DNA of 64,000 nt, taken from NCBI GenBank assembly GCA_037952775.1, contig JBANAY010000004.1, positions 12,338,001 to 12,402,000 on the forward strand. The letters run 5' to 3'. Both the position numbers and the translations under genes were made by a program. The first letter of the stretch is position 1, and each line of letters opens with the position of its first letter. This stretch comes from Clonostachys chloroleuca (lineage: Eukaryota; Ascomycota; Sordariomycetes; Hypocreales; Bionectriaceae). Shown here one piece after another: positions 1-11,400 of this stretch. The notes under the pieces were generated by a model that searched no databases, had not been told where the DNA came from, and saw nothing but the letters and a program-made list of their open reading frames with translations.

Positions 1-3000
1 CTCTCTCTTGTCGTGCAAACACGGCGCTGGTGGGAACTTCTTCACTTTGTAATTCACTGGGGCTCCCCCAACTATCGCCCATTATTCCGTGTGCTTGGCA
101 TGCAACCGAATTTCTCCTCCTCTCTCCAACTCAAGTAATCCCAACGGCTACTAGCACTAATGTGCGGTCGCTCAGCCTGAGACATACAGCAAACCCAAGC
201 TAGACTAAGCGTCACCCCCAAGTGCACGCCCCCCTTCCTTTCCTGGGGGGGCCATCATAATTATGGAGGTCTGGTTGGCATCCGGCCCGCCAACCAGCCA
301 GCCAACCAACGGCCGGCATGCTTCATTCTCGATGAATGGCTACCATGTCGGCGCCCGGAAATCGCATGGGGGATCCAGCTGGGGAGTAAATTTCCCAACG
401 CTCGCCCTTTCTCGGGTCTACAGGCTATGGGATTGGTCGTTGGCAACCCGTCGATGATTGACTGGCCCACATTGTAAGTGCATGCGTGTGTGCTCGAGGC
501 ATGCAGAGCAATGCTTGTCTGCCGTTGCTGGCTTTCTGCTCGGCCTATATCACCACAAAATCTCATCCCCTGTACCTGGGCGAAATGAATATCAGATGTA
601 AGATATGATTCCTCCCGCGTCGTGCCGCGATTGGTGGGTAAAACAACTCTCCGTACCTGTATGTAGCTATTTTCAACAGCTTGAGCCAAAAAGGTCCGCG
701 GATCATCGAAGCTCGATAGAGCTGGAGGAGATGGATGATACGTCATTTATCATAGTCGTGGAGCAAAAGGAGACGACGACGGCTCTCGCAGCACACCCCC
801 TCCACCAATGTTCATCTCTACCCGTCAGCTAGGCCAGGCCGGTTGAAGACGATGCTGAATACCAGCAGACGGTTATCTGACTAGGTAATATTGGCAGCAG
901 TGCGGACCTTGGGCGTTTCCCCCTCCTCCCAAAGGGCGAGGCTACTCTGGGCCCTCTAGACCAGCACGGGCTTAAGCCGCCTCCGCTAGAACAGTTGGCG
1001 GCTAACGGACGACCGACTATGCGACTATGAGGGCATAGTGGGAAAGGCAAACGCGAAGGCAGCTACGGCGCGAGGATCATTGACCGTTGCAAATCTGTCT
1101 GGTGCAAAAGGATCCCCTTAGCGCCGGGTAGCCCCCAGCCTCCAAGCCCGGTAGAGAATGTTTGGTCGGCTTTTAGACAGCGCAACGTGCAACGTCCGAC
1201 GCTGACTGGGAAAGGCTTCCAGATAGAGATGATGCGTAGTATCAAAGGAGGCTCTTGACGATCCCTCCCTTCTCCGGGGAGGGCGGCACGGAAATGTCTT
1301 TGGTCGATTCCCCGGAGCTGTGGATGTGGCGCCCATTCCATTCTGGTCCCGTCCATTTCTAAATCAGGAGTGTCAGCTCTCTCTCGACAACGAGTTGGTG
1401 TTGGCTCCTACAGTCTGGGCTCCCAAAGGGGCCTGCCTCTTCCTTGCCCCTCCTTCTCACCCACCCCTTGTCCCAAGGCCTGCCGTCTCGAGCCAAGAGT
1501 TCGCCGGCGATGCCATCCACCAGCGTCACCACCCTGGACCAGCACTCGCCGTGTCATGTACCTAATAGTAGCCACGACTACCAACCGATAGGCCACCACC
1601 TAGTCCAATATTGCCCTGCCCCAGGGAGCAAGACACGACGTGTCCTGCCTGCCGGCCTTCGAAAACACCTGGCCCTCGACATGCCCACGAGCCAAGTAGC
1701 GCCGGCACCTCGAGGTCTGCGCTTCCCGCCCGTCAACGAATGCTTCGCAACCGCCGCGGTCATCCCAGCGTGCGACCACCGACTCAGCCAACCCCCCCTC
1801 CCCTTGCCCGCCTGTGGCTTGCTCACCCACTCTCCAGCTCAGCCGGGGTACCTCAACCTCTCTACTAACCCATCTCCACACGACCCGTCCCAGCTGGGAA
1901 AGCAATTTCTGTGGGCGGCTCCCAAGCCCACCCGTAATAAGGATGGTGCCTGCCCAGGTCGGTACGGTCGACCAGCGGGAATTGGGTTAGAGGCACTGTG
2001 CCCGCCGGTAGGTACAGTAGCACGTACCTCTGCGAACGGCGGCTGCTGCAGATCGCTGTCGATCCTAGTTGCATTGGAGATTGGCAACGAATGTAAAAAA
2101 AAAAAAAAAAACAGAAGCCAAATGGGTAAGAAGGCTAATAACGCCCATCCGCCCAACACATGCCGTTCAGGGAGGGCCACTTTTTTCCTCAGGTATCAAT
2201 AACCCAGCTCAACATCAACCATACTGTAAAAGCAAACATGATATGGAATTCCAAAACCGTAAATAAACCCAAAAAAAAAAAAAAAATACCAGATAGAAAA
2301 AGTTTAAAATTAAATTAAATTACAAAATACCGGCTTACAGCATGGTAGGCACAGATGAGGCCGATCCAAGTTCCAGGACCAACAGTCGGCACCGCCATCG
2401 GCTGCCGATACGTTGCATACGCATTTCATGCACGATTACCGCTCAATTACGCCTACATAGCACCTCCCGCGCCTTGGCTCAAAGCCTCCCATGCGCTTGT
2501 TACTTGGCCGTTTGTGCACTGGCCGGTGATTCTGCAGGTTCCACCGGGAAAGGCTGCTCCAATTTCCCGTCCACTTAAGCTCCCATTTCTTCTCGCTGCC
2601 CGAGTATGTAAGTAATGCTTGGCTAGTTGCCCTTACGCGGGAGCGATGAGTTGCTGCCATGAAACATGCTCTGCTATTCATCCGGCAAAGGAGGATTAAC
2701 GATGCAGAAGACAATAAACCTGCATACTCGGACCCGCCCAGGCTTGTCTCAAACTGCCGTAGGCCTCACTTTCATACCGGCATTGATGCACCTTGTTCGT
2801 CTCATTCGTCAACAAATATTAATTGAGTAATTAAAGTCTTGCGTATAGCAATGCTTTCTATTCCCCATACAACTGGAACCTTTGCTTCCTGTGAATTGCT
2901 GTTCATATTGATATTCTTCCGGCCCTCCTTGGACACCGTCAGCACCCATGTAAATTATTCACCTGTACAGCCCAGCCCCGTGAGTTGTTCATGCGCCACC

Positions 3001-3319
3001 TGCACCTGGGTTTGAAAAGTGCTGCACAATGTATTCAGATCCAAAATTATTGCCATTTGATAGGCCACAAGGGTTGTGGCTTTTGGAGTATCACAACTCA
3101 TAGTAAACATCGCTCATCCAATTCTTCCTTGCGCCAAAAATCCAAACCATCTCTAGTATTTTCCTCCTGCTGCCTCATCCATCTCCCCTCCCAGTTTAAA
3201 ACCGATTTCATTAGGCGTGAAAAATTAGTGCAATCGTATCATTGCAGGTGGGACATGTAGTTAATCCCATTACTTTTCTCCCGTTCTTTCCAGAATAAAA
3301 AAAAAAAAAAAAAAAGTCA
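1..3319. other. Gene-poor spacer downstream of flbD-like gene
   Basis: No coding region is supported here. The longest open frame (1444-2202, plus) has proline/histidine/arginine-rich composition typical of a GC-rich non-coding frame, has no recognisable domain, and runs into a poly-A tract. Two poly-A runs (about 2095-2111 and 2271-2286) and a third just after the flbD stop (3297-3315) are the only clear structures. Confidence 0.6.
3297..3315. repeat. Poly-A run (19 nt) at the 3' end of the flbD-like gene
   Basis: An uninterrupted run of A on the plus strand (T on the coding strand) lies five bases past the flbD-like stop codon. It is a simple repeat within the 3' untranslated region. Confidence 0.8.
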
Positions 3320-4501
3320 TTAGTGTTGGCTCTGCCTCTGGGTGGGAGTCAACAGTGTAGCAACGTTCATCCTCGAGTCCTTGCTTGGCTGCGGCTTGGG
3401 AAGCATATAGGACTCGGGAGAGTTAGGGGCTGTGGGCAAGTTGCATCGTAATGGCAATCTCTCCTGGTGGAGAGCCGGTGGGCCAGGCCTACACTGCAAC
3501 ACCGTAGGGACAGGAAGCGGTGGCTGTCTGTGAGGCACGAATTGCGGTCGTGGTAGAGTCTGTTTGGGAGATAGTTCCCCGGCGTAGGAGGGTGGTGGCC
3601 CTTGCTGGAACGCTCCTGATGTTGACGCAGTGATACTGGGAAGCCTTGGCAGTGGGTGACTGTTCATAGGGTGATGCTGCGGCATTGAGTTCAGTGGTGG
3701 GAGCTCTACTGGCTGGGGTGACGAAAAGGAAGTTCGAACTGGTGATGTTGTGTAGTTGGATCCGAACTCTGAGTCTGCAGATTCTGATGAGCACGGCGAT
3801 GGCAGGGGTAGATCTGCGCCGTGCATATGATCGTGGCTGTGGGAAAAGGTGCGAGAGGATCCGGGACCGGTGGGGTATGTGGTTAGAGGTGGGAGAGGAA
3901 GCGAGGGTCTTGACAGCGAGGTTGTTGACATGTATCCTCGGGGGCTCGGGCTGTCTACAGATGCTCCCCGTGGAGGATAACGATCAGCTGCCTGTGGATG
4001 GTGATAGCCATCTCTCTGTAGATGGTGAGGGCTATCTCCTCCGTTATGGTATTGACAATCTCCCTGCGGATGATGGTGGCCATCTCCTTGCGAATGGCGA
4101 CAATCTCCCTGTGGATGTACGCGGTTTCCATGTGGTGCTTTAGACATCTCGGAATGCCTGCGGTCAAGTCGCTTGCGGCGGTTTTGATTGCCGTTCCACC
4201 AGTTCTTGACGGCATTGTCACTCCGGCCGTTGAGATGGCGGGCAATCTCGGCCCACCGCTTACCATGAGCGGCAACCAACTCCTCAATTTTTGCGCCTTC
4301 CAACGGTGTGATGGGATCGTGGTTAAGACTGGGCTTGAGGTTCTGGTGATAGCGTTCGCGGCATTGCTTGGGCGTACGAGAGCCGAGCGTCTGTGAGATT
4401 TGTACCCAGTTGAGAGCGCCATGAGTCTTGACCAGTGCCATCAATACATGGTCCTCTTGGCTGGACCAAGGTCCCCGTCTGTGAGAAGCCGTGGCCGCCA
4501 T
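3320..4501 (-). CDS. flbD: FlbD-type Myb transcription factor
   Basis: This intronless gene encodes about 393 residues. Two adjacent Myb repeats fill roughly residues 7-110: the first holds RRGPWSSQED and the TPKQCRERYHQNLKPSLNHD recognition region, the second holds KRWAEIARHLNGRSDNAVKN followed by WWN. These strings closely match FlbD/RCA-1, the two-repeat Myb regulator that, in Aspergillus, acts upstream of brlA to start conidiophore development; family knowledge says it is nuclear and binds DNA. The rest is low-complexity, rich in P, S and H. I start at the ATG at 4501 because the open frame further upstream begins only with TTG and the residues there are not Myb-like. Residues about 124-178 form a degenerate His/Gln/Gly/Asp repeat. 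Upstream lie almost 4 kb of non-coding DNA, a size that would suit a complex promoter. Confidence 0.9.
   Translation of the reverse strand: MAATASHRRGPWSSQEDHVLMALVKTHGALNWVQISQTLGSRTPKQCRERYHQNLKPSLNHDPITPLEGAKIEELVAAHGKRWAEIARHLNGRSDNAVKNWWNGNQNRRKRLDRRHSEMSKAPHGNRVHPQGDCRHSQGDGHHHPQGDCQYHNGGDSPHHLQRDGYHHPQAADRYPPRGASVDSPSPRGYMSTTSLSRPSLPLPPLTTYPTGPGSSRTFSHSHDHMHGADLPLPSPCSSESADSEFGSNYTTSPVRTSFSSPQPVELPPLNSMPQHHPMNSHPLPRLPSITASTSGAFQQGPPPSYAGELSPKQTLPRPQFVPHRQPPLPVPTVLQCRPGPPALHQERLPLRCNLPTAPNSPESYMLPKPQPSKDSRMNVATLLTPTQRQSQH
3968..4132 (-). repeat. Degenerate His/Gln/Gly/Asp-coding minisatellite inside flbD
   Basis: Within the flbD-like frame a unit coding for variants of H-P-Q-G-D or H-x-Q-R-D recurs about six times just after the Myb repeats. 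On the plus strand it shows as repeated GATGGTGA / GATGGCCATCTCC-like blocks. Copies differ by point changes and small indels that keep the frame. Confidence 0.6.
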
Positions 4502-7500
4502 GGGAAAGGATTTGGGGGGGTTAGACTTGTGGTTGGTTTCTCGGTAGAGTCGTTTGGTGAATGTCAAATGTTTGTAACGTTAATGGGAGGGGTATAAGTT
4601 GATGGCCATAGATGGGAAGGATTAAGTCGAGGGGACCGATGAAGAGTATTGGTCGGGTATTATGTCAAATTATACCACAGCGGCGGATCTGAGCAAGACA
4701 ATGAAAACAGCTGTGCTCAAACAGCAGAGCCCGGTATTAGTAGTGGATATAGCAGGGCACCTGGTGATGACGATGGCAGGTATTCAAGTGCACTCCCAAC
4801 AGGCAGGCGAGGAGTGAGACAAGGAAGGATGGATCCAGCAAAGGGCTGTTGGAAGATGAATAATAGAAGCTGAGATTAGAGAATAGAGGTAGGAACTCGG
4901 GAAGGCCTGGCAAGTCGAAGGGAGAAATGAAGGGGTGGAGGAGAGCTAAGTAGGTATAGGTGGTTTGGATGCATGCATGCAAGCACGGTGGATCACGGGC
5001 GGATCTGGCCTGCCACGCAGGGCAACTGGCTCCTGGGTGTGAAAGTTGAAGACAAAAACCCTTCTCTGAAAGTAAACGTGTAAGTGCGTGACTAAAAGCG
5101 GAGGCGCTAGGTAGAGTAAGTTTAAGGTGGATGGAAGGGGGTGAGCGATCTCGGGATCTTGCCTGTGCTGCAGTTGTGGCTTCAACCTTAGCTTGAATAC
5201 GATTAGCAGCCATGGCCTTGTCATTGCCGCCCAGGCAGAGACAGGCTGGATTTCACTACATCGACTCTGCCCATGGTACCTAGTCGCACCTGCCCGCAGC
5301 CGAACGAGGATGTCCGGTGGGAGGCAGGAACAGCCCAGCCTAGCACCAGCTGGCTAGAGTGCCGACGTTGATGAGCAGGAGCCAGCCGGTACCTGGGCGG
5401 CGGGTAGCAGTACCAATCTCCGCCATGCAATTCCACAGGAGCCCGTAGGCCAGGTACCTCGACGCAGGTAGATCGGTGGGGAGGCCGTGCCTGGCTGTCT
5501 ACCTACCTGGACAATCGATGATCTGCTGTCGAGTCGATTGCAGCCTCTCAGGCCCCCCTGCCCCGACATCACACATCGCAAGCAGAGAGGGCGTGCCGCA
5601 AGAGAAGAGGTGCAGTCGGGGATGAAACGAAGCTGCCGAAGGAGTGGGGGTGCCCTTGGTCACCTAGCCCTGGATCTGTCTTTGACTTGACTCTGTGCCA
5701 CCTGCAGCGCTACGCCAAAACAGACACCAGGCTGTCATAGCCCTCCGAGCTAGGCAGGATACGGACAAGAATTATGAACACTGTGCTGTTACTTTAGCCC
5801 AGAGCCCCAGATGGCCTCGCCAATCATCACATTTCGCCTCAGGAACGGCGCCAGAGCCCACCGGCCAACTGCCATCATACCAACCAGGCGAGCAGCCACA
5901 GAAGTTAGACGTAACCAGCTCTCTCTCCTCAAGTCTCGCGAGCCTGAAGTAATTACGCGCCTGTCAGCACTGTTCGGCTTACCAGTTTGGCCTGCACGTT
6001 CATCCAATAAGCCCGACCATCCACGTTCTAACCCGGCGTTTAGACGGCCGTGGCGCGCATAGCAGAGATCCCCTCTCATCCCCTGCCTAACAAAAATTAC
6101 CGACCAAGAAAAAGTCAAGGAAGAGGCAGCAGAGTCTAATTAGTCCCCCTGACACGCATCATTTTTCTAGAATGGACTGACGGCACTTAATACTGCACCT
6201 GGAGATACTGCACCTGGAGTGCAATTTACCCAGGCCCATAAGGAGCAGAAAACAATGCTGAGACACGGCGACACGACCAGCGTGCTGGGACCAGACGAAC
6301 TGAGGGGACAGGGCCACTGCTACGCTGTGGTAGGTAGGTATGTACCAAGGTACCTATATCCTGTGTCTGCTATGAATGGACAGTTAAAAATATCCTCAGA
6401 TTTCATTCCGCCCCAAAAGAAGCAAAAACTGCACAAGATTGGTACGGTGCATTGCACTAGCAGAATCAAAGAGGAAGAAGCAGACGAAGAAAGGCAAAAG
6501 GAAACCTTAGTCGATGCCCACCAGCAGGTGAGCAGGGTACTTGGAAAGCATCCCAGTTGGTGATCTGAGCATGGGTTCGCACAGCAGAGCCAGGGGACGT
6601 CAAGGGGGTATTACCGGACATTGTACCTCCACCCCATTCGGTAATACGGGGCACGCACAGCTGGGTCCAAGGCCAAGGCAGGGCGTTGGGGACGAGCGAG
6701 GGTGCCTTTAGAGTGTCACCGAAAAGCGGGTAGGGATCTGCTCTGTCGTCTTTGACGGCGATGCGGTTGCGGATCCAACGCGGGACGCAGAGGGACGGAT
6801 TTGTCCATGGTCATGCCTCTAGCTCCAGGTGCTGGTTATGCGAGCGCTCACTTTCAACCAGACATCCATCCATCCATCCATTCACTCATTCATTGCTTCT
6901 GGTCTCCATGGATCCAACCACCGCATTTGCGGCTGATTTCGCGGCTCTCCACGAGCGAAGAAGCAACGACATGCATGCAGAGATACAGAATACGAGAGAT
7001 AAGCGAGCCTCAATCTTGCTATTCAACCTTAACAAAGCAAAAACAAACCGAATGCATGCATACGCGCCTTATGATAAGCCCTGCACCCCATTTTTGCTAC
7101 CCAGTCACTTCTTTACTGCTGAATACAACTGTGCCTGCGGGGAGCAACACGAAGTCGTGTTGAGCTCTCAGGCTGGTTGAACGGCGCGCACGCCCAGACG
7201 TTTGGGTCAGGCACTTATCCTCCAGGTCATATCTCATTATGACGAGCAAATACGTACGTACAGGGCGCATATCCCCTAATTGGCGGTCTAAACCATTCGA
7301 TATCGCCGAGTTTCCTCCTCTAGTAACTGCTGGCTAGTGTACTGGGCTCCAACCTTACGATCCATAGGGAAACTGTCCACTCCCAACCAACGTCCCAGCC
7401 AACCAGCCAGGACGATTGATTCCGTTTCATTTGAGGCGGACGCGTTGACATATCCGTCAAAAAACCTTATTGTTGACGTCGAACCGTGTCAAGCTCGAAG

Positions 7501-8458
7501 CTCTCTCTCCAGCAATTGGGCCCTTCCATCTCCGGGACATTTGACCACCACTCGCTCCTTGAACTCTCTTTTTAGCATGAAACAATTTTTTTTTCGTGTT
7601 AGATATGTTGGTTTCAAAACGTATTGAGGTGTTTTATTCCCTCAATGGCCGCGTTCCTCTGCGAAAGCCAGCCGTTTTACGAGCTACAGCTCGTAATGGC
7701 TTGGTTTGAATTCCTGCGCCCAGCTGCAACGACCGGTCTGGATCATCGGCTTCCCATCGGCCCCATCTGGCACAGCGACATCGTCGTCATCCACCTGCTT
7801 GGAATTCACTTTATGCTTCGTATAGGGCCAAAGTTATCCCACGGTAGATGCCTGGCCTCCCGCGCGGACGAGGCACCAGGGCGCACAATACCAAGCCGGG
7901 CCGTTTCTCGGTACCTCTCTACTCGAGCTCGCAAACTTAACCTTAAGTCTCGGCACTTGGGCTGGTAAAGTTGCTGCCTCACTCCTTTAGCTTTCGGCAC
8001 ATACTTTGGTGGCTTGTCTTGACTGTGTATGCAATGCACAGTTTACTTAACATATACGGCACGCGCCTTTTGTCATGGTTTTTCACTGCTTAGTCTCCTG
8101 ACTTCGTGAATGCTCTACGCCCGATCAATACGGTCGTCAAATCAGCGCCATTGCCATTTTGCTAACATCTGCTATACTATAAACCTTACAGAAAAAGAAA
8201 GAAAGAAAAAAAAAAAAAAGGTGGCGATATCGCCTTGGGGGGAGGGGTATTCCATCTATCGCGATGCCAAGGTCTGTTCCGCGTCAAAATTGTGCGCCAT
8301 ACTCCGATCCCAAGCCAGCTAACCTAGCCAGTTGCATACAGCCTAATGTGTTTCCCTCAATGCCGCTCACTTGTGCTTTCAAACAATTCCAAAGTATTCA
8401 TCCGTCCCTGCGTTTCCGTTTTCCGCAACGAAGCTTGGGCGTAAACGATGATTCTGTT
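4502..8458. other. Spacer between flbD-like promoter and GT41 3' end
   Basis: No gene is supported. It holds the flbD 5' region, a CATC/CATT microsatellite near 6864-6892, several TACC/GGTA-rich blocks (for example 6330-6355), and an A-rich run near 8206-8219. Open frames here are short and mutually overlapping, as expected from chance. Confidence 0.6.
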
Positions 8459-11400
8459 TCATAAGTGAATATCACCGCTCTCGCCGGAAACCCATCTTTG
8501 CCATGCTTGCTCGTACGCCGTTTCCACATCGTCGACCCAGCGGCGAGTGTTGAATAAAGCACATTCCCATTTGCTGTCCCATAAAAGTTTCCTCATTTCC
8601 GCCAAACGCCCGTGCCCTTTCCCGTACCCAGACCCGCCTACCTGATATTTAAGCCCGCCCGCGAGTCTACATGCCATTTGTTCGTATTCTTGCTCGTTGC
8701 CGGCAATGAGCTCCGACGCAGCCTCTTGCCCTTGGCTGTTCCTCGGCAATGCGCCCTTCAAAATCGACGCCGCCATCCGGGAGCACATCTTGTACGGATA
8801 CCGTGGAAGTGTCAAAAGCGGGGTGCTGGACCAGAGCACATCGGCGGCTGTTGTGTGAGCGTTGCATTCTGGGGTGTCCAAAAACAAATCACACACGCGC
8901 GCTCGTGAGATGTGGTGAGATTTCGGAGCAACGTCCGTGAAAATGATCCTGCTGGCGACTTCCGAACCCGCCCACTGTTTCGCGGTTTCCTTTAGATTGG
9001 CTTCCCCTGCTTCGGGAAATCGAAGCAACCAAAGCACAGCATTCGGAGTGTGCGACAATATTCGAAGCCATGATCGAAATGTAGTTGGCTCAATCTGCCA
9101 ACAATGTATTAGTTTCTGGGTTCAGTATCAAATCGTGGTTGAGAATACTGGCCATCTTACCTTGTAAAGTTGATTAAAATTACCCATGATGATAGTGTCA
9201 TCTGATAGCTTTGGGAAAAGAGTCTTGCGCATTTCCCATCTGCGGCGCTGCTCTTCTTCCCAGGTGACATTGCGTTCGTCTGGAGAGCAGGATTGCGCAT
9301 GATCGCAGCAGAAAAAGGTGTCGCGGCAGAAGATGATGTTCTCCGAGTACACCCAGTTGTCTTCGTCTCCCTCATTGTTGTCATGGAAAATGCTTTCCAT
9401 CCTTACATTTTCTCTCCATGGCCGTAGTGTACTTGGTGGAATCGCTGTAGAATCGGCGAGAATATAATCGCACCATTCAGCTCCAAGGGTACCCGCAAAT
9501 CCCATGAAAGACATATGGATAGGGGCGGGACGAGCTGCAAATATCTCATTCCTGGCGCCTCGAGTATATCCATTCAAGTTTACAAGAATGTGGATCTGGT
9601 CCTTGACAATCTGTTCAACTAGCTTGTCAGGGGACCAGCTACTCACATCTCTAAAAACAGGCGCTTCTTCTTCAATCTTCTGCCGATAGGTAGATTTGTC
9701 GCTTGCGGTTGTGGCATAGCAAAAGGCGCGTACACGACGGCGGTCATGAAATCCGAAAACGGATTGCATCCTAGGGTGGGAATAGTTGTTAGTATCTCTA
9801 GGCCCGAGCTAAAACAAAGAAAGAGAAGAAACGGGGCAAGCCACTTACAAATGCGCGAGGGGATGATTGTTGAAATCTGACGACAGGTATCCGACATTCA
9901 AGTGAGGGCTTGGAGGTGGCGGTGGTGGATACATGGTCTTGGGCAACCACGGCGCCCGCAATGTTGTGCATGAGATGCGTACCGCGTTTCGCTGCGATAT
10001 TGTCCGTATGTCCTTGGGCCCTAGAGGACATGTGAAGGTGTGGAAAGGCAGTACCGTAGGTGTTGACGGGACTGTGATCCTTGGGGGTAGTCGAATACGA
10101 CTGTAGCCAGATATGGACTTCTTCTTGGATATATGTCGATCGTGGTACCAAACCCACATCCTCACGCGGGTCAAACGCTCCACCAACCGCAGTAAAATCG
10201 ATCCCTCCCATGGTTTTCCTTTCCATCGATACAGCCAATGGCGAATATCTTCTGGGTTCAAGTTGGTGACATCAGCTATTTCTATGACCAAGACGTGAAT
10301 AAAGTCGTCTTGAAGGGAGTTCACGCCCCACCGCGAGGCTTCCCCAAGTTGGTGCCTGACAATGTCGACGACGCGCTTTGTTAGCCCACTTCCACATTGT
10401 GCTGTTCGGCTATCCTGTAGCATGCCTTCCTCATCAACATGCCAACGATCGAATTTGCCATTCTCAAGGAGCACTCCGCCTCTACCCTTCCAGTTGCAGA
10501 CTGAGTTCAAGGCGGTGAAAAGCCCGCATACTGCCTCGGCGAAGTCAGGGTTCGACTTGACAGCTCGTTTATAATACGTTATGGCTTCATTGATGCGTCC
10601 TCGATCCTTGACAGCATTGGCTAAGTTGGTCAAGGCAATGTCAAAGGATGGATCGCACGACACGGCCTGCTCATACATTTGGATAGCAAGGTCGAGCTGC
10701 CCAATGTCCTTGAGGAGGCTCCCCAAGTTTGTGTGGAGGTGGACGTGCTTGGGATCAAGTCGGAGTCCATGCTGATAGTAAGCCAATGCAAGGGCGAGGC
10801 CGCTTCCTGGGGGCACCCCAGGTATAGAATGCTGTTGAGGCCCTGGGGCCATGGAGCGAGTTGAACCGCTGGAAACGGCTTGTTGCACTCCGGCCAGTAG
10901 AATTCCGACGTTGTTGGCTGTGGATGGACTCTCCTGGAGAGAGAATGATAAGTAGTACAGGGCCAAGATGTCACCAACGCCCGTCGTGTGTCGTGGGAGG
11001 GTAGAAGCTGCAATACCACTTGACATGGCATCCTGGAATATCTTTGCCAACGACAGCAGGGAATTGCTCGTCGTCTGTGTAGCAGCGCGTTTGGGGGGGC
11101 CGTCCGGCACACAGACGAGGCCTGGTAATTGTCCAGTCCCTGGGAAAACCATTTGAGCAGTGTGTCGAACCTTTTCGGGAGGGAGAAGCAGCGGCTGTCC
11201 AGTAAGTTGCGGCGAATGCTGAAGCTGTGCTGCGAATCTATCTGCATGCGACAGCACAGTTTGGATGCGCTGAACCAGATGCCTGATGCCATGAATATGT
11301 CGCCCGACACTGATCAAGACTGCCTCTTCGAATGCCTTTGAGGCTCTTTCTATGTCTTTCAAGCTATAGAGCATGGTGCCTTTCGCATGAACTAACGCAA

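Noticed and set aside
1444..2202. 252-residue plus-strand open frame
   Set aside because: It is Pro/Ser/His/Arg-rich, crosses a poly-A run read as Lys, has no domain and overlaps equally long frames on the other strand, so it looks like chance in GC-rich DNA.
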